Source: an uncultured Clostridium sp.
Lineage (GTDB): Bacteria > Bacillota > Clostridia > Lachnospirales > Lachnospiraceae
Direction of reading: 5' to 3'
DNA length: 27,310 bases
NCBI GenBank assembly: GCA_958349075.1
Contig: CATWBR010000003.1
Coordinates: 1-27,310 of the forward strand
Part shown: positions 15,631 to 22,955 of the stretch, in pieces
Numbering within the stretch: position 1 is the stretch's first letter
Layout: each line of letters opens with the position of its first letter
The notes under the pieces: model-generated
Databases searched by the model: none
What the model was told of the DNA's origin: nothing
Seen by the model: only the letters and a program-made list of their open reading frames with translations
Translations under genes and position numbers: made by a program

Positions 15631-15692
15631 AAATATTGACCAACTGGTCTATTTGTGGTATTCTGTAAAAATAGACCAGTTGGTCAATATTT
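15631..15692 (+). promoter_or_regulatory. TetR promoter with double operator (24-bp perfect inverted repeat)
   Basis: Two 24-bp arms (15631-15654 and 15669-15692) are perfect reverse complements with a 14-bp gap. Each arm is itself built on a smaller dyad: GACCAACTGGTC (15638-15649) and GACCAGTTGGTC (15674-15685), the size and form of a TetR-family half-operator pair. The promoter is TTGACC (15636-15641), 17 bp, TATTCT (15659-15664). One operator therefore covers the -35 and the other the transcription start, ideal for tight autorepression of the TetR-MATE-kinase operon. Confidence 0.88.
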
Positions 15693-15702
15693 GGAGGCGG
15701 AT

Positions 15703-16320
15703 ATGAAACGGGAAGAAAAAAATTTAATGACACGCCGGAAAATTATGGACAGTGCAATGAAAGAATTTGCCGATAAGGGCTACGGCCTAAGTTCGGTCAA
15801 TACTATTTGCAGTGACGGGGATATTTCAAAGGGAATCCTTTATCACTACTTTAAAGATAAGGATGAAATATACCTGATGTGCGTGAAGGAATGCTTTGAC
15901 GGCCTCACCCGGCACATGGAGGAACATATGCAGGGCGGTATGGGCGGGATTCAGGAGAGGCTGAACCGGTATTTTGAGGAGAGGTTTGCCTTTTTCGCGG
16001 AGAATCCGGCCTGCCAGCGTATCTTTTGCGACGCGGTGATTATGCCGCCCGCCCATTTAGAGAAGGTAATCCGCGAAATCAAGTCCGGGTTTGACGAGTT
16101 CAATATGGAAGTCCTGAATGAGATTTTGTCGCAGGTGAAGCTCAGAAAAGACGTGACGAGGCAGGAAGTGATAGACACATTCAGCCAGTACCAGGATTTT
16201 GTTAATGCGAAATACCAGATGGCGGGATCGGCCGGAATCGATGCGGCCGGGCGCGAAAAGAGCTGCAGCCGCGCGCTGTCAATCCTGCTTTACGGCGTGA
16301 TTGAGCGTGGTGAGGAGTAA
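15703..16320 (+). CDS. TetR/AcrR family repressor
   Basis: A 205-aa TetR-type regulator. The N-terminal HTH is at about residues 11-55 (RRKIMDSAMKEFADKGYGLSSVNTICSDGDISKGILYHYFKDKDEIY), the usual pattern ending in the YHYFxxKxE recognition segment. The C-terminal 145 residues are a helical ligand-binding domain without a recognisable subfamily. The frame is open from 15655. However, that part overlaps the promoter and operator, so the start is the ATG at 15703, with GGAGG 7 bases upstream. It stops 4 bp before the MATE gene, so both are on one transcript. It presumably represses this operon until an exported compound binds. Confidence 0.93.
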   Translation: MKREEKNLMTRRKIMDSAMKEFADKGYGLSSVNTICSDGDISKGILYHYFKDKDEIYLMCVKECFDGLTRHMEEHMQGGMGGIQERLNRYFEERFAFFAENPACQRIFCDAVIMPPAHLEKVIREIKSGFDEFNMEVLNEILSQVKLRKDVTRQEVIDTFSQYQDFVNAKYQMAGSAGIDAAGREKSCSRALSILLYGVIERGEE

Positions 16321-16324
16321 GAAT

Positions 16325-17713
16325 ATGGGACAGGTAAAAGAATCAGTCTTATCTGAATTAGAGCCGTCAAAGGCGATTGTCAAACTGGCGGTTCCGGCAA
16401 CGCTGGCATTGCTGGCGAAAGCAGTTTATAACATTGTGGATACCGCCTATATAGGAATGCTTCACTCGGATATTGCCCTGGCGGCTGTGGGGGTTACGCT
16501 TCCTCTGCTGCTGATTATGGTATCGGTGGAAAATATTTTTGCGGCCGGAGCTGCGGTTCTTGCCGGTAGGCAGCTCGGGGCGGATGATAAGAAGGGAGCT
16601 AACACAACGGTGACTACCATTGTAGGGCTGTCTATGGTCATCGGCCTGTTTCTCTGTGTCATTGGAATTATTTTTATGGGGCCGCTGCTGCGATCCTTCG
16701 GAGCATCGGAGGCGGTTCTGCCACAGGCAGAAGAGTATGCGCTATGGATGTTTATAGCCGCTTTGGCCAATCTGCCGGCACAGAGCATGAACTGCGCTGC
16801 CAGGGCGGAATCGTCGGTTAAAATATCTTCCATCGCCGTTATTACAGGCGCCGCGCTGAACGTAGTCCTGGATCCGGTCTTCATGTTTGACTGGGGGTTG
16901 GGGCTGGGAGTGGGAGGCGCCTCTCTGGCAACCACGGTTTCACAGTTTGTTACCTTCATCATCCTGGCATGGTTTTATATGAGCGGAAAATCAATCATCA
17001 AAATACGGCCGGAGTATTTCAAAATGAACTGGCAGCTTGTGCGCACCGTCACGCTGATCGGGGTTCCGACTGCCGTGATCCAGATCTGTCTTGCCGTGGC
17101 TACATCCCTGACGAACATCGCGGCCAAACCGCTGCCGGATTCGGATCTGATTATCGCAGCCTACGGCGTTGTCCAACGCCTTGTGCTGATTGGCTGCTAT
17201 ATGGTCATGGGATTTATGCAGGGATATCAGCCGGTTGCCTCCTTTGCGTTCGGCGCGGGCAATGAGAAACGGTTCCATAAGTGTGTCCGCTTCTCACTGA
17301 AAGGCGCCCTGGTGCTTACGGTGGCGGTGGAAGCGGTCTATATATTGCTTTCCAGGCAGCTTATTATGCTTTTTAATGGAAATCAAGCGGTGATTGACTA
17401 TGGGGCAAAGCTTCTGATATCCCAGGTCGCCCTGTATCCGGCGTTCGGTCTTTGCTACATGATGACGATTACATACCAGACGATAGGAGCCTCCCGGTTC
17501 GGCCTGTTCCTTTCAGCAATCAGGCAGGGATTATTTTATATTCCGTTTATTATGATACTGCCGCGGATTATGGGAGTGACCGGAATTTACTTTTCCCAGC
17601 CGGCTGCGGACTTTCTGACAATTGTAATCTGTATTCTGGCGGTTAAACCAATGAAACGGACGGCTTCCCGGAGTATGGGCGGGAGCGCGGCAGAAGAAGG
17701 AGAGAGTGAATGA
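16325..17713 (+). CDS. MATE family exporter (second of three)
   Basis: A 462-aa, 12-helix MATE protein (KLAVPATLALLAKAVYNIVDTAYIGMLHSDIALAAVGVTLPLLLIM at the first helices; the second half repeats from about residue 235). The start at 16325 is preceded by GGTGAGGAG with good spacing. An earlier in-frame start at 16301 would overlap the TetR gene and lacks a better site. It is co-transcribed with the TetR repressor (4-bp gap). It overlaps the cytidylate-kinase-like gene by 4 bases (ATGA), so transporter and kinase are translationally coupled. Export of a cationic or aromatic compound with Na+/H+ exchange is expected from the family. The coupling to a nucleotide-kinase-like protein is the unusual part. 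Confidence 0.92.
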   Translation: MGQVKESVLSELEPSKAIVKLAVPATLALLAKAVYNIVDTAYIGMLHSDIALAAVGVTLPLLLIMVSVENIFAAGAAVLAGRQLGADDKKGANTTVTTIVGLSMVIGLFLCVIGIIFMGPLLRSFGASEAVLPQAEEYALWMFIAALANLPAQSMNCAARAESSVKISSIAVITGAALNVVLDPVFMFDWGLGLGVGGASLATTVSQFVTFIILAWFYMSGKSIIKIRPEYFKMNWQLVRTVTLIGVPTAVIQICLAVATSLTNIAAKPLPDSDLIIAAYGVVQRLVLIGCYMVMGFMQGYQPVASFAFGAGNEKRFHKCVRFSLKGALVLTVAVEAVYILLSRQLIMLFNGNQAVIDYGAKLLISQVALYPAFGLCYMMTITYQTIGASRFGLFLSAIRQGLFYIPFIMILPRIMGVTGIYFSQPAADFLTIVICILAVKPMKRTASRSMGGSAAEEGESE

Positions 17714-18309
17714 GGACGTCTATTATTACAATAAGCAGGCAGTACGGCAGCGGAGGACGCCACATTGGTGTGCTGCTGGCAAACCATCTGGGAATTCCAC
17801 TGTATGATAAGCAGCTTTTCGCCGAGTCTTCCAGACGCAGCAATATCCAGGAGAGTTTTTTTGCCAATGCGGAGTCGGACGGGAGCCGTTTTTTTGTACA
17901 CGCATTTGATTCTGCCGTGGGAAGAGGGGATTTACCCCTGTCCGACCGTGTTTTTATAGAACAGACGAACACGATAAAAGAGCTGGCGGAGCAGGGGCCG
18001 TGCATTATCGTGGGACGGGGCGGCAACCAGATCCTGCGGGACAGGAAAGACGTCATGGATGTGTTTATTTATGCCGATCTGGAACTCAGGAAAAAAAGAA
18101 TTATTAATGAATATCATGTGGATCAGGAGCGGGCTGAAAAGGCAGTCCGTGCTGTTGACAGAAACCGCGCATTCTATCTGAAAGCGTATACGGATCAGGT
18201 TTTCGGGAAGGCTGATAATTACCATCTTTGTATTGACAGCGGGTATTTTGGCGTTGACGGCGCGGCGGAAATGATACTGGCGGTTTATAAAAAACGGAGC
18301 GGGTACTGA
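17710..18309 (+). CDS. Cytidylate kinase-like family protein (first copy)
   Basis: A 199-aa P-loop kinase of the Cytidylate_kin2 type. It has the Walker A variant GSGGR (13-17) in IITISRQYGSGGRHIG. It also has CIIVGRGGNQILRD near 95-110, the basic helix DLELRKKRI, and a lid/C-terminal stretch DRNRAFYLKAYTDQVFGKADNYHLCIDSGYFG. It resembles cytidylate/AAA-type small-molecule kinases, but the true substrates of this branch are not established. It starts inside the MATE stop (ATGA) with AAGGAG upstream. A paralogue occupies the same place behind the next MATE gene at 20165. The context suggests phosphorylation linked to export or sensing of the transported compound (inference). Confidence 0.87.
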   Translation: MRTSIITISRQYGSGGRHIGVLLANHLGIPLYDKQLFAESSRRSNIQESFFANAESDGSRFFVHAFDSAVGRGDLPLSDRVFIEQTNTIKELAEQGPCIIVGRGGNQILRDRKDVMDVFIYADLELRKKRIINEYHVDQERAEKAVRAVDRNRAFYLKAYTDQVFGKADNYHLCIDSGYFGVDGAAEMILAVYKKRSGY

Positions 18310-18317
18310 AAAAAACT

Positions 18318-18346
18318 TTGATTTCTTTGAAAAATTATGCTATAAT
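18318..18346 (+). promoter_or_regulatory. Strong sigma-A promoter in front of the structured leader
   Basis: TTGATT (18318-18323), a 17-bp spacer, then a perfect TATAAT (18341-18346) preceded by an extended TATGC. Transcription would start near 18353, about 400 bp before the second MATE-kinase pair of this region. Confidence 0.8.
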
Positions 18347-18352
18347 AAACCA

Positions 18353-18407
18353 AACAGCGAGTAGCTTTACTGCGTAAAACCAGTTGTAGCGTACTTGCTG
18401 TTTTTTT
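18353..18407 (+). terminator. Leader hairpin with U-run directly downstream of the promoter (attenuator or small RNA end)
   Basis: AACAGCGAGTA (18353-18363) pairs with TACTTGCTGTT (18392-18402), with one G-U. The loop holds a second perfect stem, TTTAC/GTAAA (18366-18378). Seven T residues follow (18401-18407). Because it begins at the predicted transcript start, it would yield a roughly 55-nt RNA unless read through. Confidence 0.65.
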
Positions 18408-18667
18408 GATTTCACAGGAATGTCTGAACTGTGAAATCAACGCCCCACAGAAATGCGGGGCGTGAAAATAACCAAGAGCGCGGTGAAAATCGGCAGTGTA
18501 TGAGGACATACACCGGATTTTACACCGTGAACTAAAAAAGCGTGTGGCCCTCTGGCATAAATCCAGCTTGTGCGGCCGCACTCCGTTTAAGAGTCCGGCC
18601 TGCCGGGCTTTTTTTCATATCATAGGGAAAGTGCCCCTATGATATGAAAAAGCCCTCCGGGCAGGAT
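18407..18667 (+). ncRNA. Highly structured leader RNA upstream of the third MATE gene
   Basis: Successive hairpins fill this gene-free stretch. TGATTTCACAG (18407-18417) pairs perfectly with 18429-18439. ACGCCCC (18440-18446) pairs with GGGGCGT (18457-18463). GTGTATG pairs with CATACAC inside 18481-18527, a stem that overlaps a possible 11-codon leader peptide (ATG 18500, stop 18533-18535). AGTCCGGC (18592-18599) pairs with GCCGGGCT (18602-18609), followed by seven T, a terminator. A 17-bp perfect stem (18611-18627 with 18635-18651) extends outward through GGGC/GCCC and CCTGCC/GGCAGG to 18599-18665. The last two structures share bases and exclude each other. This looks like a transcription attenuator. 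From memory it resembles leaders in clostridial mobile elements, unverified. Confidence 0.6.
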
Positions 18668-18752
18668 GCGCACTGCGCAAACACGCCGGTGAACGTTGAA
18701 CAGCCCTACAGACAAAACAAATTATAGTTCAGTAACAGGAGGTTTTTTAATC

Positions 18753-20189
18753 ATGGAACAGAAGTCCAACTCTTTTCTGGAAACAGAAAAAATCAGTATT
18801 TTGATGCAGAGATATGCAGTGCCCTGCATTATCTCACTACTTGTAGCCGCATTGTACAACATTGTCGATCAGATATTCATTGCCAATGCGGACTATCTCG
18901 GCTCATACGGAAATGCAGCCAATACGGTGGTCTTCCCGCTCACCGTCGTGGCGCTGGCCATCGAGGTCATGATAGGGGACGGCTGCTGCGCGTTTGTCAG
19001 CATCTGCCTTGGGTCGAATGAAAGGGAAAATGCCCACCGCAGCATTGGAAATTCCATCGTGCTCTGCGTGATCGGCAGCGTTATCCTGACCGCGGTCTAT
19101 TTTATTTTCCAGGATCAGATTCTGGAGATGTTCGGCGGGCGTGTCAATGAGGAGACGTTCCGCCATTCAAAGGAGTATTTCACCTATATTTCCATAGGAA
19201 TTCCTTTTTATATGTTCGGGCAGGCGCTGAATCCGATTATCCGTTCGGACGGGAGTCCCGTGTTTGCCATGGTTTCAACGCTGGCCGGAGCGGTTGTGAA
19301 TATCATTCTCGACCCTGTGTTTATCTTTATTTTCAGATGGGGCATGATGGGGGCGGCCGCGGCTACGGTAATCGGACAGGTGCTGACCGCCGTGCTGGCC
19401 GTCGGATATCTGTGCAGAATGAAGGCGGTGAGGCTGAAAAGAGAGAGTTTCAGGATAAACGGCCGGCTGATTGCAAGATTTCTGCCTCTGGGGATATGCA
19501 GCTTTCTATCTCAGATTTCCCTGGTGGCGGCTATGGCAGCGATTAACAATATGATTCAGAAATACGGTGCGATGGACGCCGTGTTCGGGCAGGAGCAGCT
19601 TGCCCAGATTCCGATGGCAGTGGTGGGAATTGTCATGAAATTTTTCCAGATTGTCATCTCGGTTTCAGTCGGCATGGCGGCGGGCTGTATCCCGATTGTA
19701 GGATATAATATCGGGGCAGGACGCAAGGACCGCGCAAGAAGTTTGTTTACCCATCTGCTGGCAGCGGAGGCAGCCGTGGGGGCAGTGGCATTTCTGATTG
19801 TAGAGCTTCTGCCGAAACAGTTGATTGCCATTTTCGGAGCCGCCAACGAGAGCGTATATTATACGGAGTTTGCAGTTAAATCATTCCGGATTTATCTCTG
19901 CATGATGATCCTGGCCTGCGTCAACAAGGCCACATTTATTTACCTTCAGTCCCTGGGAAAAGCTTTTGTGTCCACAATGCTTTCCATGGTGAGGGAAGTG
20001 GTGTTCGGAGTGGGACTGGCGCTTTTGCTTCCCGTTTTCTGGGGACTCGACGGGATTCTGTATTCGATGCCGGCAGCGGATTTGCTCACATTTTTTATTT
20101 CGGCAGCCGTGATACGGTACACGTATAAGACACTGAAAACAACGGAAAAAGCGGAGGTGATTTCATGCAGAACAGAATTATCACAATAA
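18753..20189 (+). CDS. MATE family exporter (third of three)
   Basis: A 478-aa MATE protein of the MepA-like type (MQRYAVPCIISLLVAALYNIVDQIFIANADYLGSYGNAANTVVFPLTVVALAIEVMIGDGCCAFVSICLG at helices 1-3; MPAADLLTFFISAAVIRY at the end). I place the start at the ATG at 18753, preceded by AGGAGG 10 bases upstream. The frame is open from 18696, but that part lacks a ribosome binding site and family residues. The 3' end overlaps the second cytidylate-kinase-like gene by 25 bp. It is in line with the TetR-MATE-kinase operon but has its own promoter and a 400-bp attenuator-like leader, so it may respond to a different signal. Confidence 0.92.
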   Translation: MEQKSNSFLETEKISILMQRYAVPCIISLLVAALYNIVDQIFIANADYLGSYGNAANTVVFPLTVVALAIEVMIGDGCCAFVSICLGSNERENAHRSIGNSIVLCVIGSVILTAVYFIFQDQILEMFGGRVNEETFRHSKEYFTYISIGIPFYMFGQALNPIIRSDGSPVFAMVSTLAGAVVNIILDPVFIFIFRWGMMGAAAATVIGQVLTAVLAVGYLCRMKAVRLKRESFRINGRLIARFLPLGICSFLSQISLVAAMAAINNMIQKYGAMDAVFGQEQLAQIPMAVVGIVMKFFQIVISVSVGMAAGCIPIVGYNIGAGRKDRARSLFTHLLAAEAAVGAVAFLIVELLPKQLIAIFGAANESVYYTEFAVKSFRIYLCMMILACVNKATFIYLQSLGKAFVSTMLSMVREVVFGVGLALLLPVFWGLDGILYSMPAADLLTFFISAAVIRYTYKTLKTTEKAEVISCRTELSQ

Positions 20190-20749
20190 GCCGGGAGTTC
20201 GGCAGCGGAGGAAGAACGATAGGGAAAATGACGGCGAAGAAGCTGGGAATTGCGTGCTATGATCAGGAACTGATAGAGAAGATTGCCAAGAAGAGCGATT
20301 TTACAAAAGAGTTTGTTGAGGAAAAGGGCGAACATTCCCAGCATGGAGGGTGGTTTGCCAATGCCTTTACGGACAGGGGAATGAACGGAATTTCCAGCCA
20401 GGACTATCTGTGGGGGATCCAGAGGGACATAATTCTGGAACTGGCTGAAAAGGAATCCTGCGTGATTGTGGGACGGTGCGCCGACTATATTTTAAAGGAT
20501 ACGGCGGATTGCCTGAAGGTATTTATCCATGCTGATATGAAGTCCAGGGCTGAGCGGATTGTGGAACAGTACGGAGAAAGCCGGGAATCTCCGGAAAAGC
20601 GTCTGAGAGATAAGGATAAGCGGCGGAGTGCCTACTATCAGTTTTATACGGATCTGGAATGGGGGGCGGTAAAAAATTACCATATCGCACTGGACAGCGG
20701 GGCGCTTGGTATTGAGAAGTGTGTGGAGATTCTGGCAGGCTTGTATTAG
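20165..20749 (+). CDS. Cytidylate kinase-like family protein (second copy)
   Basis: A 194-aa paralogue of the protein at 17710. It shares IITISRxxGSGGRxIG (P-loop at 13-17), LAExxxCxIVGRxxxxIL+D, the basic segment after VFI+AD, and KxRxxYYxxYTDxxxGxxxNYHxxxDSGxxGIE at the end. The middle region (residues 45-80) differs from the first copy. The ribosome binding site GGAGGTGA and the start lie inside the last 25 bp of the MATE gene, so translation is coupled to it. Expected fold: P-loop NTPase phosphorylating a nucleotide-like or other small molecule. The substrate is unknown. The same MATE-then-kinase order twice in 4.5 kb argues for a functional link. Confidence 0.87.
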   Translation: MQNRIITISREFGSGGRTIGKMTAKKLGIACYDQELIEKIAKKSDFTKEFVEEKGEHSQHGGWFANAFTDRGMNGISSQDYLWGIQRDIILELAEKESCVIVGRCADYILKDTADCLKVFIHADMKSRAERIVEQYGESRESPEKRLRDKDKRRSAYYQFYTDLEWGAVKNYHIALDSGALGIEKCVEILAGLY

Positions 20750-20783
20750 GAACAGAGGTGAGCAACAGGAAAATAAAGGGTTC

Positions 20784-20893
20784 GGAGTGCTGCGTCGCAA
20801 ACCTATATAATAAAAACGCTCCGCAAGGTTCTCACTCCGCGAGGCTCCCGATGCGGCGGTAAGGAATGATGTCGCTAGAGCGACCTGCCGCAT
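20784..20893. other. Structured intergenic stretch after the second MATE-kinase pair
   Basis: Two compound hairpins lie in the 275-bp gap between the kinase and pcp. The first pairs GGAGTG (20784-20789) with CACTCC (20833-20838) around AACCT/AGGTT. The second pairs ATGCGGC (20851-20857) with GCCGCAT (20887-20893) around GTCGC-TAGA-GCGAC (20871-20884). No T-run follows directly. They may slow read-through into pcp or be another REP-like element. No coding content is seen. Confidence 0.45.
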
Positions 20894-20929
20894 GCGTGAT
20901 TCTTTATTTGAAAAATGTGAAGATCATGC

Positions 20930-20960
20930 TTGACTCTTGTGCTGCACAAGGGTTTATAAG
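20930..20960 (+). promoter_or_regulatory. MerR-type promoter/operator for the pcp operon
   Basis: -35 TTGACT (20930-20935) and -10 TATAAG (20955-20960) are 19 bp apart, with a perfect dyad CTTGTGC-T-GCACAAG (20936-20950) filling the spacer. This is the same architecture as the promoter at 4028-4058 with a different dyad, so a different MerR protein is expected. The best candidate is the MerR gene that converges on this operon at 22956-23771. Confidence 0.82.
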
Positions 20961-21024
20961 TAAATTAACCGTCAGATATGGGTATCTATTTATTGAAAAA
21001 TTATCATACAAAGGAGAGCACATC

Positions 21025-21666
21025 ATGAAAGTATTGGTTACCGGATTTGATCCCTTCAACAAGGACTCTGTTAACCCTTCCTGGGAAGCGGTTAATCTGC
21101 TGAAAAAAGAAATCGCAGGCGCAGAGATTATAAAGCTCCAGGTTCCCACCGTCTTCCACAAGTCTATCCGGGTTATCCGGGAGGCGATGGAGCGGGAACA
21201 GCCCGAGGTTGTATTAAGCGTGGGGCAGGCCTACGGACGCGGTGACATCACACCGGAGCGGATTGGGATTAATTTAAGCGACGCCGCTTTTGCCGACAAT
21301 GAGGGTTATCAGCCCACGGACGAACCTATCTTTGCCGACGGAGCCGACGGGTATTTTTCAAACCTGCCCATTAAGGCCATGGTGGAGAGCATCCGGGCTA
21401 AAGGGATCCCGGCCAGTGCATCCTCAACAGCGGGAACCTTTGTCTGTAATCACGTGCTGTACGGAGTGCAGTATCATATCCACAGGGATTTTCCCGGCAT
21501 CCGCAGCGGCTTTATTCATATCCCCTGTCTGCCGAGCCAGACCGTGAGTATGCGCGGTATGCCCAGTATGAGCCTGGCCAATGATGTTATCGCCCTGGAG
21601 GCCGCGATTGAAGCGGTTGTAACTCATGACAAGGATATAAGTGCTGTGGGCGGCTCTGTTAATTAA
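21025..21666 (+). CDS. pcp: Pyroglutamyl-peptidase I
   Basis: A 213-aa cysteine peptidase (family C15) that removes N-terminal pyroglutamate from peptides in the cytoplasm. The catalytic triad is visible: E78 in TPERIGINL, C141 in GTFVCNHVLYG and H165 in GFIHIPCLPSQ. The N-terminus MKVLVTGFDPFNKDSVNPSWEAV is the family signature, and the length is normal. The frame is open further upstream, but that part crosses the promoter. The ATG at 21025 has AAAGGAG about 8 bases before. It is followed after 26 bp by a membrane carrier, and both sit behind the MerR-type promoter. Freed pyroglutamate or the peptide could be the carrier's cargo (inference). Confidence 0.95.
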   Translation: MKVLVTGFDPFNKDSVNPSWEAVNLLKKEIAGAEIIKLQVPTVFHKSIRVIREAMEREQPEVVLSVGQAYGRGDITPERIGINLSDAAFADNEGYQPTDEPIFADGADGYFSNLPIKAMVESIRAKGIPASASSTAGTFVCNHVLYGVQYHIHRDFPGIRSGFIHIPCLPSQTVSMRGMPSMSLANDVIALEAAIEAVVTHDKDISAVGGSVN

Positions 21667-21692
21667 ACATAGAATCGAAAGTGAGGATAAAA

Positions 21693-22910
21693 ATGGATTT
21701 GTCGAATATTTGGGCGTCCCCGTTGTTCTGTTTTGCAGCCTTTGCCATCATCTGGGGCGTCGGCGATATTGCGTCCTATCTGACCCGGGGATTTTTTCCG
21801 GGGCTGATTATCGCCTCCGCCATATACTTATTCGGGTTTCTCAGCGGAATCATTCCCTCAAGCATCATCGGCCCAAATGGGGAAGCAATGGGAAATGCGG
21901 TGATTAACAGCACGCTGATGACCAGTGTCAGTGCGTTTGTTATCGCACTGCTGCTTGTAAATCTGGGTACAACGATTACGATCAGCCAGTTTATTTCTGA
22001 GTGGAAAACGGTAGTAGTCGCACTTTGCGGACTGGTGGGCCTTGCGGTAGTCTCCTTCACCGTCAGTTCCCTTCTGTTCGGTGAGAAATATGCTCTGTGT
22101 GCCGCCTCCCCCATCGCAGGCGGCGCCATTGCTTCAGTTATGACGCAGCAGGCGGCTGAGTCGGCGGGGTTCCCTTTGTTCGGGGCGTTCGCCATGCTGG
22201 TCAATGGCTTTCAGGGTTTTGTGGGGTCACCGCTCTCCACCATCTGTTTGAAAAAACAGGCCTCGAAATTTATCAATTCAGGAAAACTTCCCGAGCTTGC
22301 CGATAACAATGGGGGACGGTTCAATTTCCGCATCATTCAGGAACTGCCCGTAAAGCTTCAGACGACCTTTGTCATTATTGCCAAGGTGGCCGTCGTGGCT
22401 ATCATTGCGAATCTGCTGTGCATAATAGTACCGTTTATTAATGTCAATATTATGTATCTGCTGTGCGGTATTGTTTTTTGTGAGATTGGTTTTCTGGATC
22501 GCCAGTCTCTGGCAAAAGCAAATGCCAGCGGCTTTTTGACACTGGCACTGGTGGCGGCATGTGTATCTTCCTTTTCCTCTGTAGATGTGGAAGGTCTTCT
22601 TAACATGATTATTCCAATTATCGGTTGTCTTCTGGTCGGTGCTGCCGGTGTAGCGGCGGCAGGGGGAATTGCAGGAAAACTTCTGGGATGGGATCCCTTT
22701 ATCTCCATTGCAGTTTCCCTGACCTGTATGGTCGGCTATCCGTCCACCCAGATCAACACGGAGGGAGTATGCAAGATGCTGGATTGCGACGAGGCGTCTG
22801 CCGCCCGGATTCAGGACTATCTCATGCCGAAAATGATCGTGGGCGGCTTTACCACCGTTACAATCGCCTCGGTGGTCTTTGCCGGTATCATTACCCCCAT
22901 GATATTCTAG
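21693..22910 (+). CDS. Uncharacterised multi-helix carrier linked to pcp
   Basis: A 405-aa membrane protein with about 10-11 hydrophobic segments. Inside are Gly/Ala-rich re-entrant-like stretches such as ASPIAGGAIASVMTQQAA (near 135-155) and VGYPSTQINTEGVCKML (near 350), which recall Na+/glutamate-type or 2-keto-gluconate-type permeases. I do not recognise the family with certainty. The start ATG has GTGAGGA 5-6 bases upstream; a GTG at 21681 is an alternative start. It follows pcp closely in one operon, so transport of pyroglutamate, glutamate or small peptides is the simplest guess. Its stop is part of a hairpin shared with the converging MerR gene. Confidence 0.75.
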   Translation: MDLSNIWASPLFCFAAFAIIWGVGDIASYLTRGFFPGLIIASAIYLFGFLSGIIPSSIIGPNGEAMGNAVINSTLMTSVSAFVIALLLVNLGTTITISQFISEWKTVVVALCGLVGLAVVSFTVSSLLFGEKYALCAASPIAGGAIASVMTQQAAESAGFPLFGAFAMLVNGFQGFVGSPLSTICLKKQASKFINSGKLPELADNNGGRFNFRIIQELPVKLQTTFVIIAKVAVVAIIANLLCIIVPFINVNIMYLLCGIVFCEIGFLDRQSLAKANASGFLTLALVAACVSSFSSVDVEGLLNMIIPIIGCLLVGAAGVAAAGGIAGKLLGWDPFISIAVSLTCMVGYPSTQINTEGVCKMLDCDEASAARIQDYLMPKMIVGGFTTVTIASVVFAGIITPMIF

Positions 22911-22955
22911 TGTACTCTCGCAAATCTGAGTACCAGGAGATTCCGGGAGTACACT
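22909..22955. terminator. Hairpin between the convergent carrier and MerR genes
   Basis: AGTGTACTCTCG (22909-22920) pairs with CGGGAGTACACT (22944-22955), 12 bp with one G-U. It begins within one stop codon and ends beside the other. T-runs are short, so it may act as a weak bidirectional terminator or only as a 3' stabiliser. Confidence 0.55.

Noticed and set aside
18285..18581. A 98-codon minus-strand frame through the structured leader
   Set aside because: It runs through perfect hairpins and the promoter on the opposite strand, and overlaps the end of the kinase gene. The composition is basic and Cys/Phe-rich without motifs. Better explained as noncoding leader RNA.
18576..18587. Perfect 12-bp palindrome GTGCGGCCGCAC as an operator
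   Set aside because: It lies inside the leader between other stems and away from the promoter. A single short GC-rich palindrome is weak evidence for a binding site.
20784..20838. Possible promoter with TATAAT near 20806
   Set aside because: No acceptable -35 box at 16-18 bp. The stretch is better explained by the hairpin that encloses it, and the MerR-type promoter at 20930 fits pcp.
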